From contig JACKEP010000018.1 in NCBI GenBank assembly GCA_020632915.1, forward strand, positions 66,894-130,893: DNA of 64,000 nt, given 5' to 3'. The DNA comes from Alphaproteobacteria bacterium. Lineage in GTDB: Bacteria; Myxococcota_A; UBA796; GCA-2862545. The notes beneath the pieces are model-generated. The model was not told where the DNA came from. It did no database searches and was given only the letters and a program-made list of their open reading frames with translations. The translations under genes were made by a program, and so were the position numbers. Below, piece after piece: positions 50,130 through 58,312 of the stretch. Each line of letters starts with the position of its first letter. Positions within the stretch are counted from its first letter, which is position 1.

Positions 50130-51017
50130 TCAGAAGACGTCGATGTCGTAGGTGTTGCCCGGCAGCGCGCCGGCGTCGCGGTAGAGGCGGACGGCGATGT
50201 AGTAGGTGCCGTCGGCCGGCGCGACGTAGGTGATGGTCTCGTCGTCGCTCGTGGTCCAGCTCCGGGCCTCGTAGTTCTGGTTGAGGATGTCGGAGTTGTT
50301 CGCGTACGGCGCGTCCATCACGTACAGGTCGACGTCTCCCTCGGCGTTCGAGAAGAAGATGTCGACGTTGAGCGTCTGGCCGGCGGTCAGGTCGATGGCG
50401 TACCAGTCGATGTCGTCCTCGGTGCACACGATGCTGCCCGTGGCGCTCGTGCCGATCGACACGGGCGTGGCGAAGGCGGGGCGGTCGTCAGGCTCGTTGG
50501 CGTCGTCGCCGTTGGGGCAGTCGGCCGAGAAGGCCAGGACATCCTTCTGAAAGACCGTGCTGGCGGTGAACACGCCGGTCACCGGATCGGGCGACAGCGC
50601 CTGGAACACGTAGCTGCCGGCGGCGAAGCTCCGCGGCAGGTTGGCGTGGAAGTACAGGTCACCGGAGCTGTCGGCCGTTCCGAGCACGGCGAAGCGGTAG
50701 CCGGACGTCCCGGGCGTGATGTCGAGACAGTCGCCGAGCCAGGCCGGGCAGTCGCCAGGGCCGGAGGCACCGTTCGAGACCGCGATGCCGACCGTGGCGC
50801 CGGGGGCGGCACCGAGGACGGACAGGTCGATCCACTTGCCGGCGACGTACTGATTGACGCCCGCGCTGCCGAAGGCGGTCATGGTCTGCGGCAGCGGGAG
50901 CTGGCCGGCGACGGGCGTCGGGAGCGCCTCGGGGTGCTGGGCGTCGAGATCGGCGGCGGTGTCGCAGCCGACGAGTCCGACGAGGGTGAACAACAGTCCG
51001 ATGGGGAGGCGGGACAT
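50130..51017 (-). CDS. PPC-domain lipoprotein, array member 2
   Basis: This encodes 295 residues, the same length as member 1. The ATG at 51017 gives MSRLPIGLLFTLVGLVGCDT; the two proteins share the next 25 residues (TAADLDAQHPEALPTPVAGQ) exactly. The N-terminal block (AGKWIDLSV, VGIAVSNGA, CLDITPGTSGYRF) and PPC block (DDIDWYAIDLTAGQTLNVDI, EGDVDLYVMDAP, DETITYVAPADGTYYIAVRL) are both present. It is the second copy of the 1,166-base duplication. Divergence from member 1 is concentrated in the middle third. It is probably secreted and surface-attached; the partner is unknown. Confidence 0.78.
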   Translation of the reverse strand: MSRLPIGLLFTLVGLVGCDTAADLDAQHPEALPTPVAGQLPLPQTMTAFGSAGVNQYVAGKWIDLSVLGAAPGATVGIAVSNGASGPGDCPAWLGDCLDITPGTSGYRFAVLGTADSSGDLYFHANLPRSFAAGSYVFQALSPDPVTGVFTASTVFQKDVLAFSADCPNGDDANEPDDRPAFATPVSIGTSATGSIVCTEDDIDWYAIDLTAGQTLNVDIFFSNAEGDVDLYVMDAPYANNSDILNQNYEARSWTTSDDETITYVAPADGTYYIAVRLYRDAGALPGNTYDIDVF

Positions 51018-51234
51018 GGCCTTCTCCTGGAGCCTGCGGGAGGCCCCGTGGGGGTGCGCGAGGGAGCGAGCACGCCGTGCACCCACCCCCGCGCCACCCT
51101 CTCGCAGGCAGGCGCTCGGGTCAAACCCCGGGGTGTGAGGTTCGCCACAGAAGGCGTACTCGGATCGTCGGCGTTGCACGGAGCGCACACGAAGACCGCC
51201 GCGTGCACGGATCGCGTCCTGGCAGCGGTGCGGT

Positions 51235-52593
51235 CTACGGGCAGGGCAGCGCGGCGTCGTACACGATGTCGTCGATCGCGTAGGCGAGGCTTCCGCTCTG
51301 GATGTTGAACTGGATGCTGTCGACGGGGCCGGGCACCGAGATCGTCTGGGAGATCGGACCGGCGTAGTCGAGCACGTAGGGCGTCCAGCCCACGGACGTG
51401 CCCTGGTAGAACCCTTCGACGATCAGCGTCTGGGGCGAGCCGGTGTTGCCGGCGTACGCCGTGGCCGTGAACCCGGACGCCGGGCTCGCGAACGCGATCG
51501 TGTTGATCTCGGTGTTCGTGGTGTCGAAGCAGCCCCATGCCGCATCGGGCACGGCGGCGGGGTCGCTGGACCAGTGACCCGGGTCGCCGTTGGCCACGCC
51601 GCCGACGAGACCAAAACCGCTCGTCATCGAGAACTGCACGCCGTAGGCGCCGTAGTACGCCGTGGGGTCGGCGCCGTGGCCGTAGACCGCGTAGGCGTCG
51701 TCGAAGCCGAGCGAGCACGTGGAGACGTTGCGGGTCACGGACAGGTCGTAGACGTTGCCGGGCGTGGTGCCGGCGTCGTCGAACAGGCGCACGGCGACGT
51801 AGTACCGACCCGTCGCGGGTGCGGTGAAGGGCACGGCCGCGTGGGCCAGTCCGCGCCTTCCGCCCGCCAGGAAGCTCGACTGCAGCACCGAGGCGTGGTT
51901 CGACGTGGGTGTGTCGAGGACGTACGCGACCACGTCGCCCTCGGTGGGATCCGCGTCGACGTGCACGGTGATCGACTCGGCCGCGCGCAGGTCGATCGCG
52001 TGCCAGTCGATGTCGTCCTGATCGCACAGGACGCGGTCGGTGCTCGTGTGGCCCACGAGGATCGATGTGGCGGTCGACGGGGCGTCGTCGTTCTCGTACG
52101 GATCGTCGCCGAGGCAGTTGGCGCGGAACGGCAGCACGTCGACCGTCTGGGGGGCCGACGCCACGAACGTCCCGAAGACGGGGATCTGCGACAGCGCCTG
52201 GAACGACCACGGCCCTGCGGCCAGGGTGCGCGGCAAGGTGGCGTGTGCCTCGAGCCTGCCGAGCGCATCGGCGGTTCCCAGCACGATGAACCGGTAGCCC
52301 GAGGTGCCCGGGGTGATGTCGAGGCAGCCGCCGAGCCACGTCGGGCACGACCCCGTGCCCGCCACGCCGTTGCTCACCGCGATGCCCACGACCGCGCCGG
52401 GGGCCGTGCCCAGGACCTCGAGATCGATCCACCGGCCGGCCACCAACGGCGACGGATCCATGAAGAACGACATGCCCTGGGGCAGGGGGAGCTGCGTGTC
52501 GATGGCCGACGTCGGCGGGTCGACGGCCGGCTCGTCGTAGGGGTGAGGCCCGCAGGCGACGGCAGCCACGAGGACGAAGGGCACGGCACGCAT
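51235..52593 (-). CDS. PPC-domain lipoprotein with extra C-terminal domain, array member 3
   Basis: This encodes 452 residues. The ATG at 52593 gives MRAVPFVLVAAVACGPHPYD, lipobox VAC. It has the shared N-block (LPLPQGMSF, AGRWIDLEV, CLDITPGTSGYRFIVLGTAD) and a PPC block (DDIDWHAIDLRAAESITVHV, EGDVVAYVLD, FTAPATGRYYVAVRLFDD). After residue 290 comes an added 160-residue domain starting TCSLGFDDAYAVYGHGAD, with AYGVQFSMTSG and SPQTLIVEGFYQG. This looks like a jelly-roll, lectin-like domain (inference). This domain is closest to that of member 5, not the adjacent member 4. Confidence 0.75.
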   Translation of the reverse strand: MRAVPFVLVAAVACGPHPYDEPAVDPPTSAIDTQLPLPQGMSFFMDPSPLVAGRWIDLEVLGTAPGAVVGIAVSNGVAGTGSCPTWLGGCLDITPGTSGYRFIVLGTADALGRLEAHATLPRTLAAGPWSFQALSQIPVFGTFVASAPQTVDVLPFRANCLGDDPYENDDAPSTATSILVGHTSTDRVLCDQDDIDWHAIDLRAAESITVHVDADPTEGDVVAYVLDTPTSNHASVLQSSFLAGGRRGLAHAAVPFTAPATGRYYVAVRLFDDAGTTPGNVYDLSVTRNVSTCSLGFDDAYAVYGHGADPTAYYGAYGVQFSMTSGFGLVGGVANGDPGHWSSDPAAVPDAAWGCFDTTNTEINTIAFASPASGFTATAYAGNTGSPQTLIVEGFYQGTSVGWTPYVLDYAGPISQTISVPGPVDSIQFNIQSGSLAYAIDDIVYDAALPCP

Positions 52594-52635
52594 GGAACAC
52601 TCCGAGGACAGGTGGGGGCTGCAGGTCGCGACGGC

Positions 52636-53991
52636 CTACGGGCAGGTCGCCGCCGTATCGTACCGGATGTCGTCGATCGCGTACGCGATGCTCCCGCTGG
52701 ACAACGAGAACACGACGCGGTCGACCGGACCGGGCACGGTGACCTCCTGGGAGATCGGGCCCGCGTAGTCGAGGACGTAGGACGCGACGCCGAGCGAGCT
52801 GCCCTGGAGGAAGCCCTCGACGCGCAGCGTCTGGGGCGACCCCTGGTTGCCGGCGTAGGCGGTGGCGGAGAACCCGGTGACGGGGCTGTCGAAGCTGACG
52901 GTGTTCTCGTCGCCACCGAACAGGTCCCAGCAGCCCCACGCCGCATCGGGGATGGCGGCAGGGTCGCTGGACCAGTTGCCCGGGTCTCCGTTGGCGACGC
53001 CGCCGATGAGGCCCCAGCCGCGCTCCATCGTGAACTGCACGCCGTAGGCGCCGTACGCGTCGGTGGGGTCGCCGCCGTCCCCGAAGGAAGCGAACGCGTC
53101 GTCGAAGCCGAGCGTGCAGGTGTGGGGCGTCGGGTTCACCTGGAAGTCGTAGGTGTTGCCCGGGGTGGTGCCGCGGTCGGCGTAGAGGCGGACGCCAACG
53201 TAGTAGACGCCATCCGCCGGCGCGACGAACGGCACGAGCTCCTGGTCGGACGACCCGTAGCCGCGCTCCAGGTAGGTCGTGTTGAGCGTCGCCAGGTTGT
53301 TCGGCGAGGGCGCGCCCATCACGTACAGATCGATGTCACCCTCGGCGTGGGTGAAGTCCGCCTGGAACGTGACGGCGTCGCCCGCGTGCAGGGCGATGCG
53401 GTGCCAGTCGATGTCGTCCTGGCGGCAGAGCACCCGGCCGGTGCTCGCGTGGCCCACCTGGATCACGGTGCCCGCCGCCGCGGCGTCGTCGTTCTCGAAG
53501 GCGTCGTCGCCCGGGCAGTTGGCGCGGAACGGGAGCACGTCGAGGGCCAGGGGCGCGGAGGCAACGAACGAGCCGCCCGGGCCGCTGTCGGACAGGGCCT
53601 GGAACGACCACGCGCCCGGAGCCTGGCTGCGGGGCAGCGTGGTGCTGGTCTGGACGCGGCCCAGGGCGTCGGCCGTCCCGAGAATGATGAACTGGTAGCC
53701 CGAGGTCCCTGAAGTGATGTCGAGGCAGTCGCCGAGCCAGCCCGGGCACGATCCGGCGCCTGGCACGCCGTCGCTCACGGCGATGCCGACGGTGGCGCCC
53801 GGGGTCGCGTCGAAGACCTCGACGTCGATCCAGCGGCCCGCCACCAGCGGACTCGGCCCCATGCTGAGGTCCATCGTCTGCGGCAGCGGGAGCTGGCCGG
53901 CCATGGCACGGGGCACGGCGTCGCCGGGAGACGTCGGGAGGTCACCGGCACAACCGGCGAGGGCGAGGACCGTGAACAGCGACGCGCGCAT
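52636..53991 (-). CDS. PPC-domain lipoprotein with extra C-terminal domain, array member 4
   Basis: This encodes 451 residues. The ATG at 53991 gives MRASLFTVLALAGCAGDLPT. The N-block reads GQLPLPQTMDL, AGRWIDVEV, CLDITSGTSGYQF; the PPC block reads DDIDWHRIALHAGDAVTFQ, EGDIDLYVMGAPSPNN and FVAPADGVYYVGVRLYAD. The C-terminal domain reads TCTLGFDDAFASFGDG, then AWGCWDLFGGDENTVSFDSP, SPQTLRVEGFLQGSS. It is most like member 5 over the first 300 residues. In the C-terminal domain it is the odd one of the three. It lies 42 bases upstream of member 3 on the same strand. Confidence 0.75.
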   Translation of the reverse strand: MRASLFTVLALAGCAGDLPTSPGDAVPRAMAGQLPLPQTMDLSMGPSPLVAGRWIDVEVFDATPGATVGIAVSDGVPGAGSCPGWLGDCLDITSGTSGYQFIILGTADALGRVQTSTTLPRSQAPGAWSFQALSDSGPGGSFVASAPLALDVLPFRANCPGDDAFENDDAAAAGTVIQVGHASTGRVLCRQDDIDWHRIALHAGDAVTFQADFTHAEGDIDLYVMGAPSPNNLATLNTTYLERGYGSSDQELVPFVAPADGVYYVGVRLYADRGTTPGNTYDFQVNPTPHTCTLGFDDAFASFGDGGDPTDAYGAYGVQFTMERGWGLIGGVANGDPGNWSSDPAAIPDAAWGCWDLFGGDENTVSFDSPVTGFSATAYAGNQGSPQTLRVEGFLQGSSLGVASYVLDYAGPISQEVTVPGPVDRVVFSLSSGSIAYAIDDIRYDTAATCP

Positions 53992-54161
53992 GGGGCCTCC
54001 GGGCCTGGTGGGGAGGTTCGGTCGAGCCGACAGCATCGGACCGCACGCTACCGCACGCGGCTCCCGCTCGGGGACGACGCGTGTCGGGTCCGGCGGTGTC
54101 CGGCCCGCGAGCACCCTTGTCGACGACGCGCCCGTCGCCGACAGGGGTGGACGGAGGGGTG

Positions 54162-55517
54162 CTACGGGCAGGCCAACGCAGCGTCGTACTGGACGTTGTC
54201 GATCGAGTACGCGAAGCTGCCGCTCTGGATGTTGAACTGGATGCTGTCGACGGGTCCGGGGACCGAGATCACCTGGGAGATCGGGCCGGCGTAGTCGAGG
54301 AGGTAGGGCGTCCAGCCGATCGACGTGCCCTGGTAGAACCCTTCGACGATCAAGGTCTGGGGCGACCCGGAGTTGCCGGCGTAGACCGTGGCCGTGACGT
54401 TGGACGCGGGGCTCGCGAACGCGATGGTGTTCACCTCGCTGTTCGTGTCGTCCCAGCAGCCCCACGCGGCGTCGGGGATGGCGGCGGGGTCGTCGGTCCA
54501 GTGGCTGCTGTCGCCGTTGGCCTGGCCGCCGATCAGGCCGTAGCCCGAGGTCATCGTGAACTGCACGCCGTACGGGCTGTAGTACAGGTTGGGGTCTGCT
54601 GCGTCGCCGTAGATGGCGTAGGCGTCGTCGAAGCCGATCGTGCAGGTCTGCACGGCGTGGTCCACGCGGAAGCTGTAGGTGTTGCCCGGGGAGGTGCCGT
54701 ACTCCTCGTAGAGCCGCACGCCGACGTAGTAGGTGCCGTCGGCGGGCGCCGTGAACGGCACGAGCTCCTGGTCGCTCGAGGAGTAGCCGCGCGCCAGGTA
54801 GTTGGTGTTCAGGTAGCTGAGGTTGTTCAGCGACGGGGCGTCCATCACGTACAGGTCGATGTCGCCTTCGGCGTGGACGAAGTCGGCCTGGAACACGACG
54901 GACTCGCCGGCGGCCAGCTGGATGCGGTGCCAGTCGATGTCGTCCTGCTCGCACACGACGCGGCCGGTGCTGGTGTGGCCGACCGTGATCACGTGGCCGG
55001 TGATCGACGTGTCGTCGTTCTCGTACAGGTCGTCGTTCGGGCAGCTGGGGCGGAACGGCAGGACGTCGACGGCGAGGGGCGCCGACCCGACGAACGAACC
55101 ACCGGCGCCGCCGTCGGACAGGGCCTGGAACGCCCACGTGCCGCCGGCGAGCGTGCGGGGCAGGGTGGTGCTGGCCACCACGTTGCCGAAGGCGTCGGCG
55201 GTGCCGAGCACGATGAAGCGGTAGCCCGACGTGCCGGGCGTGATGTCGAGGCAGTCACCGATCCAGCCCGGGCAGGACCCCGCGCCGGACACGCCGTTGC
55301 TCACCGCGAGGCCGACCGTGGCACCCGGCGTGGCGCCCGCGACGGTCAGGTCGATCCAGCGGCCGGCAGCAACCGGGGCAGGGTTGACGAACAGGGTCAT
55401 CGATTGCGGCAGCGGCAGCTGCCCGGCGACCGGCGCAGGCAGCGTGTCGGCGGAGGAGGTGGCGAGATCGCCGGCACAACCGACGAGGGCGAAGACCATC
55501 AGCAACGAAGCGCGCAT
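54162..55517 (-). CDS. PPC-domain lipoprotein with extra C-terminal domain, array member 5
   Basis: This encodes 451 residues, equal to member 4. The ATG at 55517 gives MRASLLMVFALVGCAGDLAT. The N-block reads GQLPLPQSMTL, AGRWIDLTV, CLDITPGTSGYRFIVLGTAD; the PPC block reads DDIDWHRIQLAAGESVVFQ, EGDIDLYVMDAPSLNN and FTAPADGTYYVGVRLYEE. The C-terminal domain reads TCTIGFDDAYAIYGDAAD, then NTIAFASPASNVTATVYAGN and SPQTLIVEGFYQGTSIGWT. That part matches member 3 better than member 4, so the array seems mosaic. It is the most upstream member. Confidence 0.75.
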   Translation of the reverse strand: MRASLLMVFALVGCAGDLATSSADTLPAPVAGQLPLPQSMTLFVNPAPVAAGRWIDLTVAGATPGATVGLAVSNGVSGAGSCPGWIGDCLDITPGTSGYRFIVLGTADAFGNVVASTTLPRTLAGGTWAFQALSDGGAGGSFVGSAPLAVDVLPFRPSCPNDDLYENDDTSITGHVITVGHTSTGRVVCEQDDIDWHRIQLAAGESVVFQADFVHAEGDIDLYVMDAPSLNNLSYLNTNYLARGYSSSDQELVPFTAPADGTYYVGVRLYEEYGTSPGNTYSFRVDHAVQTCTIGFDDAYAIYGDAADPNLYYSPYGVQFTMTSGYGLIGGQANGDSSHWTDDPAAIPDAAWGCWDDTNSEVNTIAFASPASNVTATVYAGNSGSPQTLIVEGFYQGTSIGWTPYLLDYAGPISQVISVPGPVDSIQFNIQSGSFAYSIDNVQYDAALACP

Positions 55518-55693
55518 GGGCGACTCCACGGGAATCGGGGTGTGGACTGCGGGACGCCCGCGTCGGCTTCGTCGCCACCGGCAGGGGTGCCGGGGGCGTC
55601 CGATCGACACGGGCGATGACGCTACGCCCGTGACGCACCGATTCCTACCGCCGACCACGAACAAGTCGATCCACGCGCGTCGGGTCCGCGGCG

Positions 55694-58228
55694 CTACTCG
55701 TCGCCGTCGCCCGATCCGGCGTCGTCGTCGCCGTCCTTGTCGTCGAGGTAGCCGAGCGCCTTGAGCGCGGCGGCCATCTCAGGCGCGAAGCCCGACACCT
55801 CGGTGCCGCCGGGCACGGGCACCCAGGCGCGCTCGACGTGCACGCGCCAGGCACCGGACGGGTCGAGCACCACCTGCGGGCGCCCGTCGTCCTTGCCGGT
55901 CGGGGCGTGGCCGGTCCACGTGCCGGCGCCACTTCCGCCGTCGATGGTGACGGTGACGGCGCCGGGAGCGGCGTCGGCGTCGCTGGGCTGGACGTAGAAG
56001 CTGTCGGTCATGTGCTTGCGGGGCGGCTGCACCAGGTGGGCCACGCCGTCGTCGACGGTCGGCGTCAGCGCGTCGTGGTAGCCGCGCGGATCGTAGGCAT
56101 TCCAGGCGGCCGTGACCCCTCCGGGTGTCGACACCGACACGGTGACCGGCTCGGCCTCCCCGCGGGCGGACAGACCGACCCGCCACACGCGCACCATTGG
56201 GCGCCCCAGCGCGGCGGTGACGGCGGCCGGGTACAGGCTGCGATCGGTGCGCGCGGCGAGGTTCGTGCGCTCGCCGGGGTCAGCGTCCAGGTCGAACACC
56301 ACCTCCTCGGCGTCGCGGGACCACCACTTGTGGTCGCCCGTCACCACACCCCAGCCGTCGGGGCCGTACAGGGGCCGGCCGAAGGCCTGGGGGCGTCGGA
56401 CCAGCGCCTCCCGTGCCGTCGCGTCGCCGCGCAGGGCGGGCACGAGGCTGGTGCCGGCGGTGTCGGCCAGCGGCGGCAGCCCGGCGAGCTCGACCACCGT
56501 GGGCGTCAGGTCCAGCAGGCTCGTCGGCACCTCGAGCACGCCGGCGGGCACGCCCGGACCGCGCAGCGCCATCGGCACCTGGAGCAGCTCGTCGTAGAAC
56601 GCGTGGCCGTGTTCGAACCCGCGGTGGTCCCACAGCTCCTCGCCGTGGTCGGCGAACAGCACGGTGACGGCGTCGTCGCCGACGGCGTCGAACAGGCGGC
56701 TGACCTCGTCGTCGAGCACGCGCAGGTTCTGGTCGTAGCGGGCGACGACGTAGTCACGGACGGCGGGGAACTCGGGCTCGTCGCCGTGGAACTTGACCAG
56801 TTCGGTGCGCGCCACCTGCGACAGGGCCTTGGGCGGGTCGCCGGCGAACAGCGACCGGTACGCCTTGGGCTCCATGTACGGAAGGTGCGCCTCCATGAAC
56901 TGCACGTACAGGAGCAGGTCGCGGTCGGGCCAGCGCTCCAGCGTCTCCAGGGCCTGGTCGACCGTGGCGTCGGCGTGCTGCAGGATCAGGTAGCTGTAGT
57001 GGCCAAAGCCCCGGTGCATCGCGAACGTCTGCGACAGGTAGGCGTTGGCGACGATGCCGCGGGTGTAGAACCCGGCCTGGGCGAGGTGGTCGGCGAGGGT
57101 GGGGGACGTGAACCAGTCCTCGGGCTGCTCCCCGGACAGGGCCGCCCGCGTGGACGGCAGCGTCCACGGCGCCACGGTGCGGTGGTCGTCGAGGCGCGTG
57201 CCCTGCGACGCCCAGCGGTCGAGCTTGGGCGTGGTGGGGTGCAGCGTGTAGCCGTACATGCCGAGGTGATCGCGGCGGACGGTGTCGACGAACGCCACCA
57301 CCACGCGCCGCGGGTGGGCGCTCGGCACGTAGATCGTGGGCTCTTCGAGGAACGCCAGGTCGAGGTCGGCGGTGGCGCCGGGATCGGTCGCGAGCTGGAC
57401 GGTGACCTGCTGCCCCCCCCACGGCGACAGGTCGGCGCGCAGGTCGGACCAGCCGTCCAGCGCTAGCGCCGCGTCGGCCACCCGGGTGGGAGGCTTCCCG
57501 GCCGGGGCGACGTAGACCGACACCGTGGCGCCGTCGGATGCCGTCGTGGACGCGATCGCAGGCGGCAGGACGGTGCCCCGCAGCGACAGCACCGCACCTT
57601 CCGGCAGCGTCAGCGTCCACGTGGCGGTGGCCGGCGCGGGCAGCAGCAGCCCGGTGTAGGCCTCGGTGCCCACGGTGAGCGTGCGCAGCGCGAACGCCGT
57701 GGCGTCGAGGCCCGACGCTTCGGGCTGGAGCATCGTCTCGGCGTCGGTGGCCTTGGGCCAGGTGACGGTGACGTCGGTGGGCGCGGGCGCGTCGGCGGGC
57801 AGGCCGATCAGCAGGTGGTCGGGGTCGTAGCCCCAGGAGCGCGCGGCCTTGCCGCCCCGCTGGAACCGCAGCGGCTTGCCGTCGAGGCGCACCTCGAGCC
57901 CGGGAGGGTCGTAGTTGCCGAACGTGCGCGCGCCGACCTGCCGGCTCGGGAACAGGTTGGCGTGGACGGGCAGGGGCGTGGCCCACACGGCGACGTCGCC
58001 CGCGGTGCGCAGGCGCTCGAACGGCTGGGGCGGCGCGAAGGTGGAGGGCGGCGTCTCTCCGTCCGGGCGCGTGCTGGCGGGCAGGGAGAGCGACACGGCC
58101 TGCGGCATGCGCGCCAACGCGTAGACCGCTGCGGGCGGTGCGGGGGCCACCTCGGGGAGGGCGTCGGGGACCTCGGCCGTGGGACCGGACGTCGTGCAGC
58201 CGAGCCAGAGCAGCGGGAGCCAGAACAC
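55694..58228 (-). CDS. Sulfatase-like hydrolase lipoprotein
   Basis: This encodes 844 residues. The GTG at 58228 has CTGGAGGTGA upstream and gives VFWLPLLWLGCTTSG, a lipoprotein signal. A beta-rich N-terminal 310 residues precede the alkaline-phosphatase/sulfatase domain: FVDTVRRDHLGMYGY (metal Asp), TVAPWTLPSTRAALSGEQP with Thr at the nucleophile position, LFADHGEELWDHRG and FEHGHAFYDELLQVP. A Thr instead of Cys/Ser means formylglycine is not formed; it may be a phosphodiester- or phosphoglycerol-type enzyme. A C-terminal part of 250 residues is beta-rich and ends in an Asp/Gly-rich tail. The target is unknown. Confidence 0.82.
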   Translation of the reverse strand: MFWLPLLWLGCTTSGPTAEVPDALPEVAPAPPAAVYALARMPQAVSLSLPASTRPDGETPPSTFAPPQPFERLRTAGDVAVWATPLPVHANLFPSRQVGARTFGNYDPPGLEVRLDGKPLRFQRGGKAARSWGYDPDHLLIGLPADAPAPTDVTVTWPKATDAETMLQPEASGLDATAFALRTLTVGTEAYTGLLLPAPATATWTLTLPEGAVLSLRGTVLPPAIASTTASDGATVSVYVAPAGKPPTRVADAALALDGWSDLRADLSPWGGQQVTVQLATDPGATADLDLAFLEEPTIYVPSAHPRRVVVAFVDTVRRDHLGMYGYTLHPTTPKLDRWASQGTRLDDHRTVAPWTLPSTRAALSGEQPEDWFTSPTLADHLAQAGFYTRGIVANAYLSQTFAMHRGFGHYSYLILQHADATVDQALETLERWPDRDLLLYVQFMEAHLPYMEPKAYRSLFAGDPPKALSQVARTELVKFHGDEPEFPAVRDYVVARYDQNLRVLDDEVSRLFDAVGDDAVTVLFADHGEELWDHRGFEHGHAFYDELLQVPMALRGPGVPAGVLEVPTSLLDLTPTVVELAGLPPLADTAGTSLVPALRGDATAREALVRRPQAFGRPLYGPDGWGVVTGDHKWWSRDAEEVVFDLDADPGERTNLAARTDRSLYPAAVTAALGRPMVRVWRVGLSARGEAEPVTVSVSTPGGVTAAWNAYDPRGYHDALTPTVDDGVAHLVQPPRKHMTDSFYVQPSDADAAPGAVTVTIDGGSGAGTWTGHAPTGKDDGRPQVVLDPSGAWRVHVERAWVPVPGGTEVSGFAPEMAAALKALGYLDDKDGDDDAGSGDGDE

Positions 58229-58312
58229 GTCACCTCCAGAGGACGAGGCCCGGTATGCACGCGACCGGGGGCGTGTCCACTGACCCGAGGCGCGTGCGTG
58301 CACCGGGACGGG

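Noticed and set aside
52636..55137. Upstream extension of array member 4 through the next gene
   Set aside because: The frame is open past the ATG at 53991, but only as a shadow of member 5 in another frame; the lipoprotein signal at 53991 fixes the start.
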